Source of the DNA: a virus
Strand: one strand, 5' to 3'
Length of the DNA stretch: 41,293 nt
Virus record (IMG/VR): IMGVR_UViG_3300006793_000079
Coordinates: 1 to 41,293 of that record
Part shown: in pieces, positions 29,201 through 34,792 of the stretch
How the letters are laid out: the number at the start of each line of letters is the position of its first letter
How positions within the stretch are numbered: position 1 is the stretch's first letter
Made by a program: the position numbers and the translations under genes
The notes under the pieces: model-generated
Databases searched by the model: none
Seen by the model: only the letters and a program-made list of their open reading frames with translations
Told to the model about the DNA's origin: nothing

Positions 29201-30036
29201 ATAAAGATGAAGAAGAAAGATTTAAAGTAATCAGTGGAGTTTATACTGACACAAGTAAAATATATCCTAATTCTTCAGTAGATATCACAGCAACTTCAAT
29301 TACATACAGTTTTAATAACAATACAGTGTTTCCAGTAAGAGTTCCTGGTACATACGATCAAATTGCTACAGTTACAGGAACAGGATTTAGACCTGGTGTA
29401 AAAGTATTAATGCAAAATGAAGCAGGGGATATAAGAGAGCTTGAAAAAATATCAAGCACTACAACAGAGATACAATTCTATACAGAAACAATGTCAGTTG
29501 GTGCATATGATTTAGTAATACTGAATCCAAAAGAAACAGCACCTGCTTTAAGAGCTGAAGAATATTTAGTATTGCCAAAATACTTGCCTTATGTGCAAAT
29601 ATTAGTACCTTATAATCCTGAAGCATTTACAGATGTTGTTAAAAATCCAACAGAACTCGGAGAATGGTATAAAGCACCGTTTGACGAAGGCGGTATACCA
29701 GAAGAATATTGGCAAGCACTTAACATTGAAGTATTTGCGAACGGTAAAAGACTACGTAAAACACCAACTAAGGTATACGATGTAACTAAAGGTCCAGATA
29801 GTCCAGATGCAGACATTGATATTGAAGCTGATTATGCTGTTAATAAAAACGAAGGAGCATATGTGCGCCTAACTGAGCCACCGGAAGCAAATACAACACT
29901 AATTATAATAAGAAAACTAGGAACAGAATGGCGTGAATTAGATGAAGATACAAGTTCTACATTTAAACCGCTGGGAGAATCGAATACAGAAATTGCAACT
30001 TTCTTACGTGGAAAGACAATTAATTTGCCGCGATAA
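14200..30036 (+). CDS. giant multi-module virion protein in the gp7 position (5278 aa)
   Basis: One uninterrupted frame of 15.8 kb encodes about 580 kDa. It sits where T4 has wedge initiator gp7 (1032 aa), coupled to gp6 by TAATG, so a peripheral baseplate or fibre role is inferred. Visible modules (approximate residues): N-terminal anchor 1-140; beta domains with 'VYLNSEQLIHNKDY' type strands (907-969, again about 4072-4454); short aromatic modules resembling CBM5/12 carbohydrate-binding units (W/Y-x3-Y-x3-D-I/V...Y-x-A) at 1430-1475, 1693-1737, 2205-2237, 2840-2885 and 2911-2967; FG-GAP-like propeller blades at 2124-2200 and 2984-3215 (FGTGQAISADGKYLVVGAPG is the clearest); three 'GG.GY' repeat domains at 3593-3672, 3962-4037 and 4696-4779; an IPT/TIG-like domain at 5043-5112; and a C-terminal domain 5128-5278. 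No signal peptide, protease or enzyme motif is seen. Domain names are by eye. Confidence 0.85.
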   Translation: MAKNDQNEFPLPNGSNSNKRESARHLPKYFRTDKNQKFLKSTLDQVLQPGVAEKISSFVGRKTAKSYVKDDNYLSDISADRTNYQLEPASIIQDSNGNVDYYADYRDYINQIANLGGSNINHGRNTKEEFYSWDPKIDWDKFSNFREYYWLPNGPRSVIVPGEQKEIKSTYTVELAEALGDYSYVFTPDGLTNNPILKLYRGVKYRFEINTPGLPLTFKTQRTLDDAFLLVDGISAQKVDEGVIELELGTDAPDELFYVSNEDINAGGLIRVANQSDAQFIDVVAEIIGKKEYQTRDNWSLTNGLKVRFRGDVQPEIYRDKEWYVEGVGEEIELISSADVEVSFPVGIDVDVPFDSDEGFDQFPFSQATGYPRDKDYITINRASIDGNFWSRYNRWFHKDVIELVDTITNNSIAVDETSRASRPIIEFESGLRLYNFGSFSKGTVDLIDTFTTDAFSTIEGSLGYNIDDIQLSTGMRVIFLADTDPLVTGKVFEVKLINFKGSGTAGQITLVPTTDSEPSSGENILVTRGTENGGKIWYYDGNEWSVAQEKTSVNQPPIFDVFDENDISYSNINVYPASSFRGSKIFGYKVGTGANDTALGFPLSYKSIENVGDIVFDFNFNTDTFQYQTNDTLNVVDVKQGFLRKYKGKNFTIANVYTKANTLSEQKVILQYVNDNTRITYPINCYDRSAELTDLSITVLCDNVIKYENIDYEFEDSVDKIRSIKFKYDLKKDASIVIKCCSSAVKNNNGYYEIANNLEKNPLNEDLTSFTLGEVNDHVFSITENVPNFNGIFPGPSNLRDLDGLSKYGRKFIKHSSPLNLSMYSLIDKPSNIINAVRYSKKEYAKFKRLFIETAESIGYSGNVKGHVDKIITELVKSKTNVMPFYFSDMIPFGTAITTKIIVEDVATQFYALNTNFTLETLSTRAVTVYLNSEQLIHNKDYTFNTEGFLVITATKAVGDILEINEYDTTNGSFIPPTPSKLGLYPAFEPYLYQDTSFSSNPTVIKGHDGSIVKAFGDYRDALILELEKRIFNNIKINYDPTLFNIHSYVPGLNRNTSFTRKEINDPLTTDFLQWMTLVDKDYTVNSYFDTDNPFTFNYSLLMDKNGDKLPGWWRAIYRYYFDTDSPHLTPWEMLGFSIKPNWWQDQYGPAPYTKNNSLLWEDLERGIIRDPSGSFKINKLYKRPGLKTFIPVNASGELLGPSDCNIPKRFDTQSLDRGFVFGDGSPVEDAWVNSSEYPFAILTSWLINSTPSALATGFDRSRQVRNSIGHIVYKDTKNHIKLEDLCFPTGINESTQKLTSGFVNYIQDYMSYNLADRFVEYQNNIKSIKNKLTFKLGGFTDKSKFKLILDSRTPTNEGNVFIPEENYQVFLNTSTPIKTINYSGVIVEKVQGGFSIRGYDSELPYFKYYQALTSSKDIEVNVGGVSDSYIEWNENRTYAKDTIIENNGSYYRTNVTFTSGDVFDPSQPTELTKLAKLPITGGRDATFKNRFNKDNVLTLSYGTILTSIQDVIDFLLGYEHWLVEQGFRFQYFDGTENIISDWKNASREFLFWTAHSWGEGALISLSPAADQVWFNTEYAKVDSVTDNFFGYGLLKSDGKPLESKFLKIDRIDRNNFKITPTITADGVYSIKIPLTQTEHVVMIDNSSVFGDVVYQPATGYRQDRIKAFGYRTTDWNGSLDIPGFIYSEVIIKDWQQWTDYAVGDIVKYKEFNYTADAVITGSETFDYNQWVRLNETPQSKLIPNFEYKTNQFADFYDLDTDNFDIVQQQQAQHLIGYQKRKYLENIINDEVSQYKFYQGMIQEKGTRNSLDKLFDVLSANDRESLDFYEEWAIKQGQYGASEGFDEVEFKLDEKKFRLNPQPIQLTNSDDVDGLVYNIKDFEVYKKPLTYNNNFLPPKTDLKSFTRSPGFVNLSDVNVVLADYNSIANLDIESLSNKDYLWVGSKENKWNVLQYVALDTTITSIETLQQKVTDTAATYELEITLDNSPPGIKAGDILGIFNIQINDDAEDGSTETETVNTKLSQLKGFYKVTKKLLNKIYFESDVQIEKIPSCQGLVTTFNSVKVSDYVEANKIAQQGIDEGSLIWIENNENDWKVLKNSQGFNLLQQIPAEETGENNYGGSITVDNRNSIMSVSSPIASNNGKLFIYSRGGNSQNYQFTQIVEPATSASVGSGQLFGTGQAISADGKYLVVGAPGASNVKSRYKGEFVPSQNYDNKDIVQSDGLLWEVVVDIQGAQAQQQFGSFGSIAEVLQNNNIFANEAFFKNMLTGNYPFTESEEDTHPQHILVRAPADQYSGTTAGDVVYMEWNEFTTANQDISNTTARLPFNNEFPAITQEFLESGLTIQKKVDVILEIPVLSILPQIGDQVEATGVFGYVNYVYVSNNRAVIYIERTNGVWPLIGQLFKESGEVVGAFQRAAPTDSIDVDAELGGYWFFNTGADIELSANNVDEARGLVVYNVIPTGEVDTNAFGANIWKYNNTQSGIYGSNADNSYIRTLTYQGTPGPADNLDIIPSDLFIVRAPKALTDNIVVGDEIGLEILRFPSDADGSFIDITPTGLTYTQTNKKHTLYDLWDGYIDFDLDETNSVTGAPFEPKIGQFVRERTPNPGATAKVVYYQKFNNSKARVYVTDVLGDWGALGTGRTIEYIGIPTDPDPAYNQDQLLGDINAVSLGDLVADNLGIGKLCVFQLDAEIETVPVNSTIIGAEYIIYKDTLISGQPLLANPPSSINLDYKQVFKIPVNPDAPGNNLNNFGYFSVFQKENVSSFNPIDTFILPDVTENLRIGSKIKIAKRNDLYKVLIGAQGNGTVSNPGKIFFINKGTDAEGIVYDWETSKDKRYKGVFSTSTNYIINDYVYYSGYFYKALTNIAGDGTTFTATEWQLVNNDQIRSIDYLGYIPNDTGTIPEDLDYKGFFTPLSTYIIDEIIQYFNGNFYKAKRNIPLGYNEFVDVNGTIEVPAEDWELISFVPGGDTELKLDQTGLIEFGRDFDISDNGEVLVVSAKFNNDITKVVVYRNINDNYQKSQELIHPSVDETDSQFGTSISISQDGKMIAIGAPLADDSTSTNVGKVFVYTQKGNTFVLTQTLSSVNEVDGELFGKKIEFDGNSLFVSAFNASSDDVTTFDSNATVFDNEFTTYKNEIASNGVVYAYERIDESLIFGQSIDYHTYAGRDSIAEVDFFGRNILAKNNHLYVSVPQYQNANGKKGLILDYRRPDNKRVWTQHRVHNPPADIDKIKKVMLYDLDKNEVITNLDYIDPIQGKIAGPADEEIRYKTPNDPAVYTNNSNSLDNINVDSNRSWGPEQVGRVWWNLTNAKFYNVYQSNLIYKSNNFNTLFKGSSVDVYEWVESTLTPDAWNSDTDTTGTAIYDSQVYSTRRVYDSIAKRFTNYYYFWVKDKTTIPNIPGRSLSIDAVAKLIADPSGQKYKFISFSDTSSFVLHNVGSLIKDTNTVLNIQYWTSGDKYSNIHNQYQIVTEGLSTSIPNDQIVNKLIDSLVGYDVNSLPVPNPNLSPKEKYGILNRPRQGWFINRVEVLKQVIERVNVTLLQNLITDEKDISALQLNDLKPTVNTNKFDTTVDNYIDLNFVSTVRAKSAVLTPIIENGKLVRVDIVDGGRSYKTAPTYTINGQGTGADVEFTLDVLGQITQVTVISQGYNYDDNTSIEVRPFAVLVNADETVNNKWAIYHFINNNWVRVASQAYDVTAYWDYVDWYATDYNKFTEIDHVLDYTYNLQGLDDNFGDIVKILNVGGTGWLLLEKIDNQDTTDYTVNYKTIGKENGTVQLSSSLYSFADNLVGFDNQTFDTQFFDKQPVAELRIVLNALKDDIFITNLANEFNNIFFLCLRYVFTEQGYVDWAFKTSFVKAQHNVGELQQKTTFKNDNLTSYEAYIQEVKPYKAKIREYISNYSKLETASNVVTDFDSPPRYDNSKGTITTADIKVLNGVLFGTGNALDIDSNWLNNLSYEVTKIEISDAGEGYITAPEIIIDGNATALASLGPTGNISSITVIEPGSGYIELPTITINGTLKDGGRDAVLTAVLGNSPVRNMHTIIKFDRLSGTFFITQMNETELFTASGGISRFDLKWPMDLRTNTIDITVDGELILSSDYTFSNVKDTTSTVDKYFARIEFINPPAAEAIVQINYRKSIDLLDAQDRINLFYNPTTGQLGKDLSQLMDGVDYGGVQVKSFEFGAPPGWDTGDWYTDNWDIFDETFDDETFETDGSTVTFDLVKPLAKDVKYNVYINGQRVDDDTWDGTSSVDGNKYAFMAPIVGDGLTNTFTFENEIRYRQVVEELDSSGFDNPPSNVITLRRATSDGSRVIDESAYDTAITGGDLAYSTATGIKAEDINVDGDGFVTATTSKGPEETVPGQVMDTLDLQVYERPTSGTGVIEVDSFRGNGTTTTYTLTQRPYSVESVIVKIDYIIVDSSKYTINFETNEVLLYEAPAVGAKISIISISLGGTNLLDYGNFTTDASTTDYETAIPYSENNSAYVTVNGSVLPFTLENVSGVTHIKFAETPPENRLVQYGIFDSTVETFSQISIDKIITDGSSTAYELSRAPFEQQPTSYHTIITATTTEGDVVTENVLTAGYSEAFTVETDVLEYKMKVWQIPVGSVEGSELKVFLNDRELTFLQEWTYEGAGSFNRNISADAQPGSTIILQRGVAAPGDELKVFILSSGEYRFGYFDSANDFIDTSGKQIPAVLTPVIESGQITSVTVVSGGRGYNTDSGISANSDAGVGAQFTIDVNEVGSIINVTVIDAGTNYDTDTTLNVEIVPIPAVIYFDKTYPADTVIKVYQFSNHNGLGIEREKYEVVQQTEMTVGTKGYYDYRNLTNNFINLRSAAISVNFVWISVNGKLLTPTADYILRENKKRIQFITPLKDYDTVDVIQFAAPPVSNRFGWRQFKDMLNRTTYLRLSSEDEHTLSAPLRWYDRSIQVGEGYETLPEPTSTVPGVLFIEGERIEFFRRDGNVLKQIRRGTMGTGVKDEYTAETIFYYQGADSILPYKDEEERFKVISGVYTDTSKIYPNSSVDITATSITYSFNNNTVFPVRVPGTYDQIATVTGTGFRPGVKVLMQNEAGDIRELEKISSTTTEIQFYTETMSVGAYDLVILNPKETAPALRAEEYLVLPKYLPYVQILVPYNPEAFTDVVKNPTELGEWYKAPFDEGGIPEEYWQALNIEVFANGKRLRKTPTKVYDVTKGPDSPDADIDIEADYAVNKNEGAYVRLTEPPEANTTLIIIRKLGTEWRELDEDTSSTFKPLGESNTEIATFLRGKTINLPR

Positions 30037-30039
30037 ATA
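30032..30039 (+). promoter_or_regulatory. late promoter (gp55 type) at the end of the giant gene
   Basis: GATAAATA overlaps the TAA stop codon (30034-30036) of the giant gene and lies 21 nt upstream of the next ATG (30060). It differs from T4 TATAAATA only at the first base. A new late transcript here would free the downstream fibre genes from having to be read through 16 kb. Confidence 0.7.
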
Positions 30040-30059
30040 CTACTGACAGGAAAACAAAC

Positions 30060-30674
30060 ATGGCTGATATATTTAAAGATACACAAGGAACTTTGTTACA
30101 AGGACATATAAAAATACATGATCCCAAAACGGGCGAAGTAATTATAGATAAACGTAACGCAATCCATTACGAGAACATGAGTATAGCTCTTGCAGAGAGT
30201 TTATCTAACTCAGGTGAAGGGTGGATACATGAAATGAGCTTCGGTAACGGAGGAACAAGTGTTGATCCAACTGGCGTTATTACATATTTAACACCAAACT
30301 CAACAGGAGTTAATGCAAGTTTGTATAATCAAACTTATACGAAAGTTGTTGATGATAGAAGTGTTAATAATATTGACCCTGCTAGAAATAAAACTGAAAT
30401 AAGACATGTTAGTGGTACAAACTATACTGATATTTTAGTAACCTGTTTGTTAGATTACGGCGAACCAAATGGACAAGACGCATTTGATACAGCTTCAAAT
30501 GCTGAGAATTTATTTGTATTTGATGAATTAGGACTAAGGAGCTACGATAGCGATGGGTCAGGTCGCTTGCTTACACATGTTATTTTTCATCCAGTACAAA
30601 AATCATTAAACAGGCTTATACAGATTGACTATACAGTAAGAATACAAAGTTTAACTGGTTTTAACGAGGGATAA
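30060..30674 (+). CDS. baseplate wedge-like structural protein in the gp8 position
   Basis: A 204-residue protein directly after the gp7-position gene. It has a clear pattern seen in phage baseplate proteins: an N-terminal IKIHDPKTGEVIIDKRNAIH (about 18-37), NMSIALAESL, an EMSFGNGGTSVDPTG segment, then FDELGLRS (about 159-166), LTHVIFHPVQKSLNR and a final IDYTVRIQ strand. The 'ELGL...TH..FHP..K...R...I.Y..RI' ending recurs in wedge or fibre-attachment proteins of marine T4-like phages. Position suggests the gp8 role, but T4 gp8 is longer (334) and I see no direct match, so the symbol is left empty. The ribosome binding site is CAGG, 9 nt before the ATG. Confidence 0.6.
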   Translation: MADIFKDTQGTLLQGHIKIHDPKTGEVIIDKRNAIHYENMSIALAESLSNSGEGWIHEMSFGNGGTSVDPTGVITYLTPNSTGVNASLYNQTYTKVVDDRSVNNIDPARNKTEIRHVSGTNYTDILVTCLLDYGEPNGQDAFDTASNAENLFVFDELGLRSYDSDGSGRLLTHVIFHPVQKSLNRLIQIDYTVRIQSLTGFNEG

Positions 30675-30678
30675 TTAG

Positions 30679-32781
30679 ATGGCATATACAATTAGTTACA
30701 CTGACGTTTCAAAAGAAGGCACCATTACAATTGAAGATGGTACTATTAACACTACAACGAGTTTAAAAATACCAGGACGTAATACTACAGCATACGGTGC
30801 TGTAATTGCAGAAAACTTTTTACACTTATTAGAGCATTTTGCTGCAACGTCTGCACCATCTAATCCGTCAGAAGGACAAATTTGGTACAATAATGATCCG
30901 CTAGTAGAAGCACTTTTTGTTTATAATGGTACTAACTGGGTTCCGGCAAGCGGAATTACAAAGTCAATTAGTGCTCCGGCATTTGCAAACACAGGCGATT
31001 TATGGGTTGATATTGATAATCAGCAACTATACTTATTTACAGGTGGTGGTTGGATCCTAGTAGGACCAAGTTTCTCAGAAGGTTTAGCAACTGGTGCTAG
31101 GGCAGATCAAATTGTGGGACAAGATAACGTTTCGTACACTGTTTTAAAAGTTGAAGTTAACGGAGTTGTAGTTGGTATTATTTCCGGATCCGATGCATCG
31201 TTTATACCAAAAGCAACAATCGCAGGATTTCCATTAATTAATCCAGGATTTAACGTTATTAGTAGAGATACTGATTCCGATGGCCTAAGTAACTTTAAAT
31301 TCTTTGGTACTGCTGAAAAAGCAGAAAGTTTAATTGTTAATAATTCAGTTGTTGCCGCAGGAGACTTTTTAAGAGGCGATGTAACAAGTACAACAACATT
31401 TCCCATCAATGTCCAAAACAACCAAGGCATTAATTACGGTATTAACGGCGAGTTAACAGTTGGAGTTGTAGGGCAAGCTGGTATTATACAACATAATATT
31501 GGTGGTTCTAATATTGATATTCGTGTTAGAAATAATAACCAAACAAAAACAGTTATACGTGTTGATTCAAACTTACGTGTTGGTGTTAACACAGAAGCTC
31601 CAGAACAAGCATTGGATGTTGTAGGTACTATACAAGCAAGTCAAGACTTGCTAGTTAACGGTACTACAGAAAGTACTACTATTAATAACGGTGCGTTAAA
31701 AGTAGCTGGTGGCGCAGCAATTAAGAAAAACTTAAATGTTGCAGGCGAAACAACACTTAGTAATATACTGTCAACAAATGCTGTTGTTCCTGATGATAAT
31801 AATATTAGAGATATCGGAACATCGGAAAACAAGTATAGATTTGTTCATGCACAACGGTTCTTTGGCGATATCACAGGAACAGTAACAGGTACTATTGATG
31901 GACGTTCAACATCTTCGGACAAACTTACTGATAGAACTTCGTTTATTATGGAAGGCGATGTTACTACTGTAGTTCCTGTAGAATATGACGGCGCATTCCA
32001 AGATCCTAATTTTAACAACGGAAACGATGCAAACGGAAATCCACTTACACCAGGTGAGCAACCTTTGCAGAAGAAGTTTAGAACAGAAATATCAAATTCA
32101 TTTATTACAGGTAAGCCATTAGTAGAATCTGTAAGCAACAATGATTTACTTTTACTTAATGATACCTCGTTAGCATCTCCAGGATTAAAGTCAGTAACAA
32201 AAAGAGCTTTCTTAAATGATTTACCAAGAACTCCAGCAGGAGTTATTCTTCCATATGGTGGCGAAACAGCACCAATAGGATGGTTAATATGTGATGGTAG
32301 AGAAATAGAACGTGATTTATGGGCAGAATTATTTACTGCTATTGGATTTAATTTCAAAGGTTCAACACAAGTAACGCCAGGATATTTTGGTTTACCTGAT
32401 TTACGTGGTAGAATGCCAATGGGTGCAGACAATATGGGCGGAACAAATGCAAATGTTGTCCAAACTAACTCTGCAGATGTTATAGGCGCTTCAGATGGAT
32501 CGGCAGAAAAGTTAATTAACATCGCACAAATACCGGAACACAAACACGATTTACAAGATGCTGATAATAACCAGTTTTATGCATATCAAGATAGATTAGA
32601 TCCGACAACAGATACTAACGTAGAAACAGGTATAGCTGGTCCAGGACAAGCTGGTATAGCACAACGACTTAATAATAGTGGAGGCATAGTTGGTAATTCG
32701 CCGAGTGTGCCACAAAGTACATTTAATGTTATGCCACCAACAGTAACACTAAATTATATAATTTACGGCGGGCGAGAATAA
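30679..32781 (+). CDS. tail fibre protein 1 with phage tail-collar domain
   Basis: Residues 1-135 are a repeated attachment-like module also present in the next two genes: IEDGTINTTTSLKIPGRN, GAVIAENFLHLLEHFA, SEGQIWYNND and GDLWVDIDNQQLYLF then LVGP. The middle is beta-repetitive (LNVAGETTLSNIL, DIGTSENKYRFVHAQRFFGD), as in trimeric fibres. Residues about 514-590 form a Phage_Tail_Collar domain: PAGVILPYGG, APIGWLICDG and YFGLPDLRGRMPMG. These are followed by IPEHKHDL, whose HxH resembles the metal-binding histidines of T4 gp12, and the terminal FNVMPPTVTLNYIIYGG. A short-tail-fibre (gp12-like) receptor-binding role is inferred. It is 700 residues long, against 527 for T4 gp12. The stop overlaps the next start (TAATG). 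Confidence 0.82.
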   Translation: MAYTISYTDVSKEGTITIEDGTINTTTSLKIPGRNTTAYGAVIAENFLHLLEHFAATSAPSNPSEGQIWYNNDPLVEALFVYNGTNWVPASGITKSISAPAFANTGDLWVDIDNQQLYLFTGGGWILVGPSFSEGLATGARADQIVGQDNVSYTVLKVEVNGVVVGIISGSDASFIPKATIAGFPLINPGFNVISRDTDSDGLSNFKFFGTAEKAESLIVNNSVVAAGDFLRGDVTSTTTFPINVQNNQGINYGINGELTVGVVGQAGIIQHNIGGSNIDIRVRNNNQTKTVIRVDSNLRVGVNTEAPEQALDVVGTIQASQDLLVNGTTESTTINNGALKVAGGAAIKKNLNVAGETTLSNILSTNAVVPDDNNIRDIGTSENKYRFVHAQRFFGDITGTVTGTIDGRSTSSDKLTDRTSFIMEGDVTTVVPVEYDGAFQDPNFNNGNDANGNPLTPGEQPLQKKFRTEISNSFITGKPLVESVSNNDLLLLNDTSLASPGLKSVTKRAFLNDLPRTPAGVILPYGGETAPIGWLICDGREIERDLWAELFTAIGFNFKGSTQVTPGYFGLPDLRGRMPMGADNMGGTNANVVQTNSADVIGASDGSAEKLINIAQIPEHKHDLQDADNNQFYAYQDRLDPTTDTNVETGIAGPGQAGIAQRLNNSGGIVGNSPSVPQSTFNVMPPTVTLNYIIYGGRE

Positions 32782-34754
32782 TGAGTTATAAAATAAACAA
32801 AACTAACGGAGAACTAATTGTTGATCTAGTAGATGGGCAGATAGACGAAACTTCTACAGACATTACGCTAATTGGGCGTAACTATAAAGGCTTTGGTGAA
32901 AAAATGAACGAAAACTTTGTAAAGTTAATAGAAAACTTTGCACAGTCAAGCGCACCTGGAGCTCCATTAGTCGGACAACTTTGGTATGACACTTCCGAAC
33001 AACGATTAAAAGTTTATACCGGTGACACATTTAAAACAGCTTCCGGAGCATTAGTAAGTCAAACACAGCCAAACTTAGTTACAGGTGATATTTGGATTGA
33101 TAGCTTCAATAATAAACTTTATTTTTATGACGGTGCTGACATTGTACTAGTCGGACCGCAATATAACGCAGGTCAAGGAAAAACGCTTGTTGAAGCAGTA
33201 ACAGTTATTGATAGAACTGGACAAGAACAAACAGTATTATTCATGTATATCGGAGGACTACTAACAGGTATATATTCTAGAACAGAATTTAGACCACAAT
33301 TAAACATAACAGGGTATCCGATAGATCAAGATGATGTTAATATACCAAAACGCCAGATAATACGTAAAGGATTTAATCCTATTGATACAGCATTTGCATG
33401 GCAAGGCACTGCAAAAAGTACACAATCGTTAATTAGTGTAAGTGGCGAAGAGTTTAGTGAAGTTAACTTTATGAAAACTGATAGAGATACTAGTACAACT
33501 GGTAGTTTAGCAGTTAAAAATGAGAATGGATTAACAGTTGGAGTTGACGATACAGTATATACAGCTTTAAGAATTGAAACTACGAATAATAATATTACAT
33601 CACTAGAAAACCAACAAAAGAATAAAGATTTTGTATTAAGAGTTAAACGTGGCAATGCGTTCGACGATGTATTATATGCAAATGCTTCAATAAAACGTCT
33701 TGGTATATATACAAATAGTCCTTCAGTAGGATTTGATGTTAATACTGATGCAAGAGTTACCGGAGATTTTACGGTTGACGGCAACTTTACTGCCAACGGT
33801 AGTACTACATTTATTAGTGCTGAAACATTACAAGTTAACGATAAGAATATTGAACTAGCAACCGATTCAAACGGAAATGCAGGCGGTAATGATGTTGCAA
33901 TTGATGGTGGCGGTATTACCCTAAGATCAACTGATGGAGACAAAACGTTTAATTGGATTGGTGCAGAAGATGCCTGGACATCAAGCGAGAATATTGATAT
34001 AGCTGCATCAAAGCAACTTAAAATAGGCGGCACTACTATACTTACAGCTGACAGAATACATAACACAGTATTGTATGCAGAAGGACTAATTAGAGTTGGC
34101 GTATTACAAGACTTAACAGTTGATAATATTAGTTTGGACGGTTCGGCAATATCGACTACATTGCCGTTGTCAATATCGTCAACAGGTACTATTACTGTTA
34201 ATAATCAAAAAATTATAGGCGTAGGCACACCTTTGAGCTTACGAAAGAAAACATTAAATTCACTTGCTGATCCAGTTGATCCTGATAATTCAGTAGCAAG
34301 TAAAGGATATGTTGACGAAGAATTGAAAGCAGAACCGTTAATTGTTTCTTTAGATGTAACAGGATATAGTAATCCTAGTGCAAATTTAGCAGCAAACGGT
34401 CCTTACAATAATGTTAGACCTGTACTTGAAGAATTATATAGTGCAGTAGGCAAAACAAACTCAACAATTGCAAAGGTTTATTGCACAAGTTATTCAACTA
34501 CATCAGTTACAGGTATTGATGTTGATCAACTAGTTGATGATCCTAATAATCCAAGCGGCCCACAAATTAGTGCAGTTCGTAAAACGTTTATTAGTGTAGA
34601 CAAAGATGGCAACGCAAGTGACGAGTCGGTCTTACAAGATGTTGACTTTTTACCAGTATCAGCTAGTGCAGGGCTAATACCAGAACGAGCAATTATGGAG
34701 TTTGAAAATCAAAGCGGGGTATGGACATGGATTCGAACCACCGTACTTTCTTAA
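32781..34754 (+). CDS. tail fibre protein 2
   Basis: Paralogue of its neighbours through residues 1-125: VDGQIDETSTDITLIGRNYKGFG, ENFVKLIENFA, GQLWYDTSEQRLKVY, GDIWIDSFNNKLYFYDG and VLVGP. The middle (about 330-420) contains a fibre segment common in marine phages: DFTVDGNFTANGSTTFIS, LQVNDKNIELA and DGGGITLRS, then TFNWIGAEDAWTSSENIDI. The C-terminal ~130 residues (after ASKGYVDEELKAEP) form a different domain from those of the flanking fibres and end ...WTWIRTTVLS. At 657 residues it has no collar domain, so it is probably a shaft or side-fibre protein with a different tip. Translation is coupled to fibre 1. Function is inferred from family resemblance. Confidence 0.75.
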   Translation: MSYKINKTNGELIVDLVDGQIDETSTDITLIGRNYKGFGEKMNENFVKLIENFAQSSAPGAPLVGQLWYDTSEQRLKVYTGDTFKTASGALVSQTQPNLVTGDIWIDSFNNKLYFYDGADIVLVGPQYNAGQGKTLVEAVTVIDRTGQEQTVLFMYIGGLLTGIYSRTEFRPQLNITGYPIDQDDVNIPKRQIIRKGFNPIDTAFAWQGTAKSTQSLISVSGEEFSEVNFMKTDRDTSTTGSLAVKNENGLTVGVDDTVYTALRIETTNNNITSLENQQKNKDFVLRVKRGNAFDDVLYANASIKRLGIYTNSPSVGFDVNTDARVTGDFTVDGNFTANGSTTFISAETLQVNDKNIELATDSNGNAGGNDVAIDGGGITLRSTDGDKTFNWIGAEDAWTSSENIDIAASKQLKIGGTTILTADRIHNTVLYAEGLIRVGVLQDLTVDNISLDGSAISTTLPLSISSTGTITVNNQKIIGVGTPLSLRKKTLNSLADPVDPDNSVASKGYVDEELKAEPLIVSLDVTGYSNPSANLAANGPYNNVRPVLEELYSAVGKTNSTIAKVYCTSYSTTSVTGIDVDQLVDDPNNPSGPQISAVRKTFISVDKDGNASDESVLQDVDFLPVSASAGLIPERAIMEFENQSGVWTWIRTTVLS

Positions 34755-34758
34755 TACA

Positions 34759-34766
34759 GATAAATA
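34759..34766 (+). promoter_or_regulatory. late promoter (gp55 type) before fibre gene 3
   Basis: GATAAATA is 27 nt upstream of the ATG at 34793, with AGGGG at 34779-34783 as ribosome binding site. It is identical to the promoter at 30032-30039 and forms the left arm of a palindrome. Confidence 0.7.
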
Positions 34767-34774
34767 CATTTATC
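34759..34774. repeat. perfect palindrome overlapping a late promoter
   Basis: GATAAAT (34759-34765), AC, ATTTATC (34768-34774): a 7-bp perfect inverted repeat with a 2-bp centre, in the 38-bp gap between fibre genes 2 and 3. Its left arm is the GATAAATA late promoter itself. It lacks a GC-rich stem and a T-tract, so it is not a convincing terminator. It could be a protein-binding site. Confidence 0.5.
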
Positions 34775-34792
34775 GCATAGGGGTTATAACGA

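Noticed and set aside
31845-32543. 232-residue open frame on the minus strand inside fibre gene 1
   Set aside because: It is fully antisense to a well-supported fibre gene with a tail-collar domain, has no ribosome binding site and its residue usage (Ser/Pro/Leu-rich) is what antisense of this coding sequence gives.
33326-34066. 246-residue open frame on the minus strand inside fibre gene 2
   Set aside because: Antisense shadow of the conserved fibre segment; no recognisable domain, promoter or ribosome binding site.
34759-34774. Palindrome as an intrinsic terminator after fibre gene 2
   Set aside because: All but two bases of the stem are A or T, the loop is too small and no T-tract follows.
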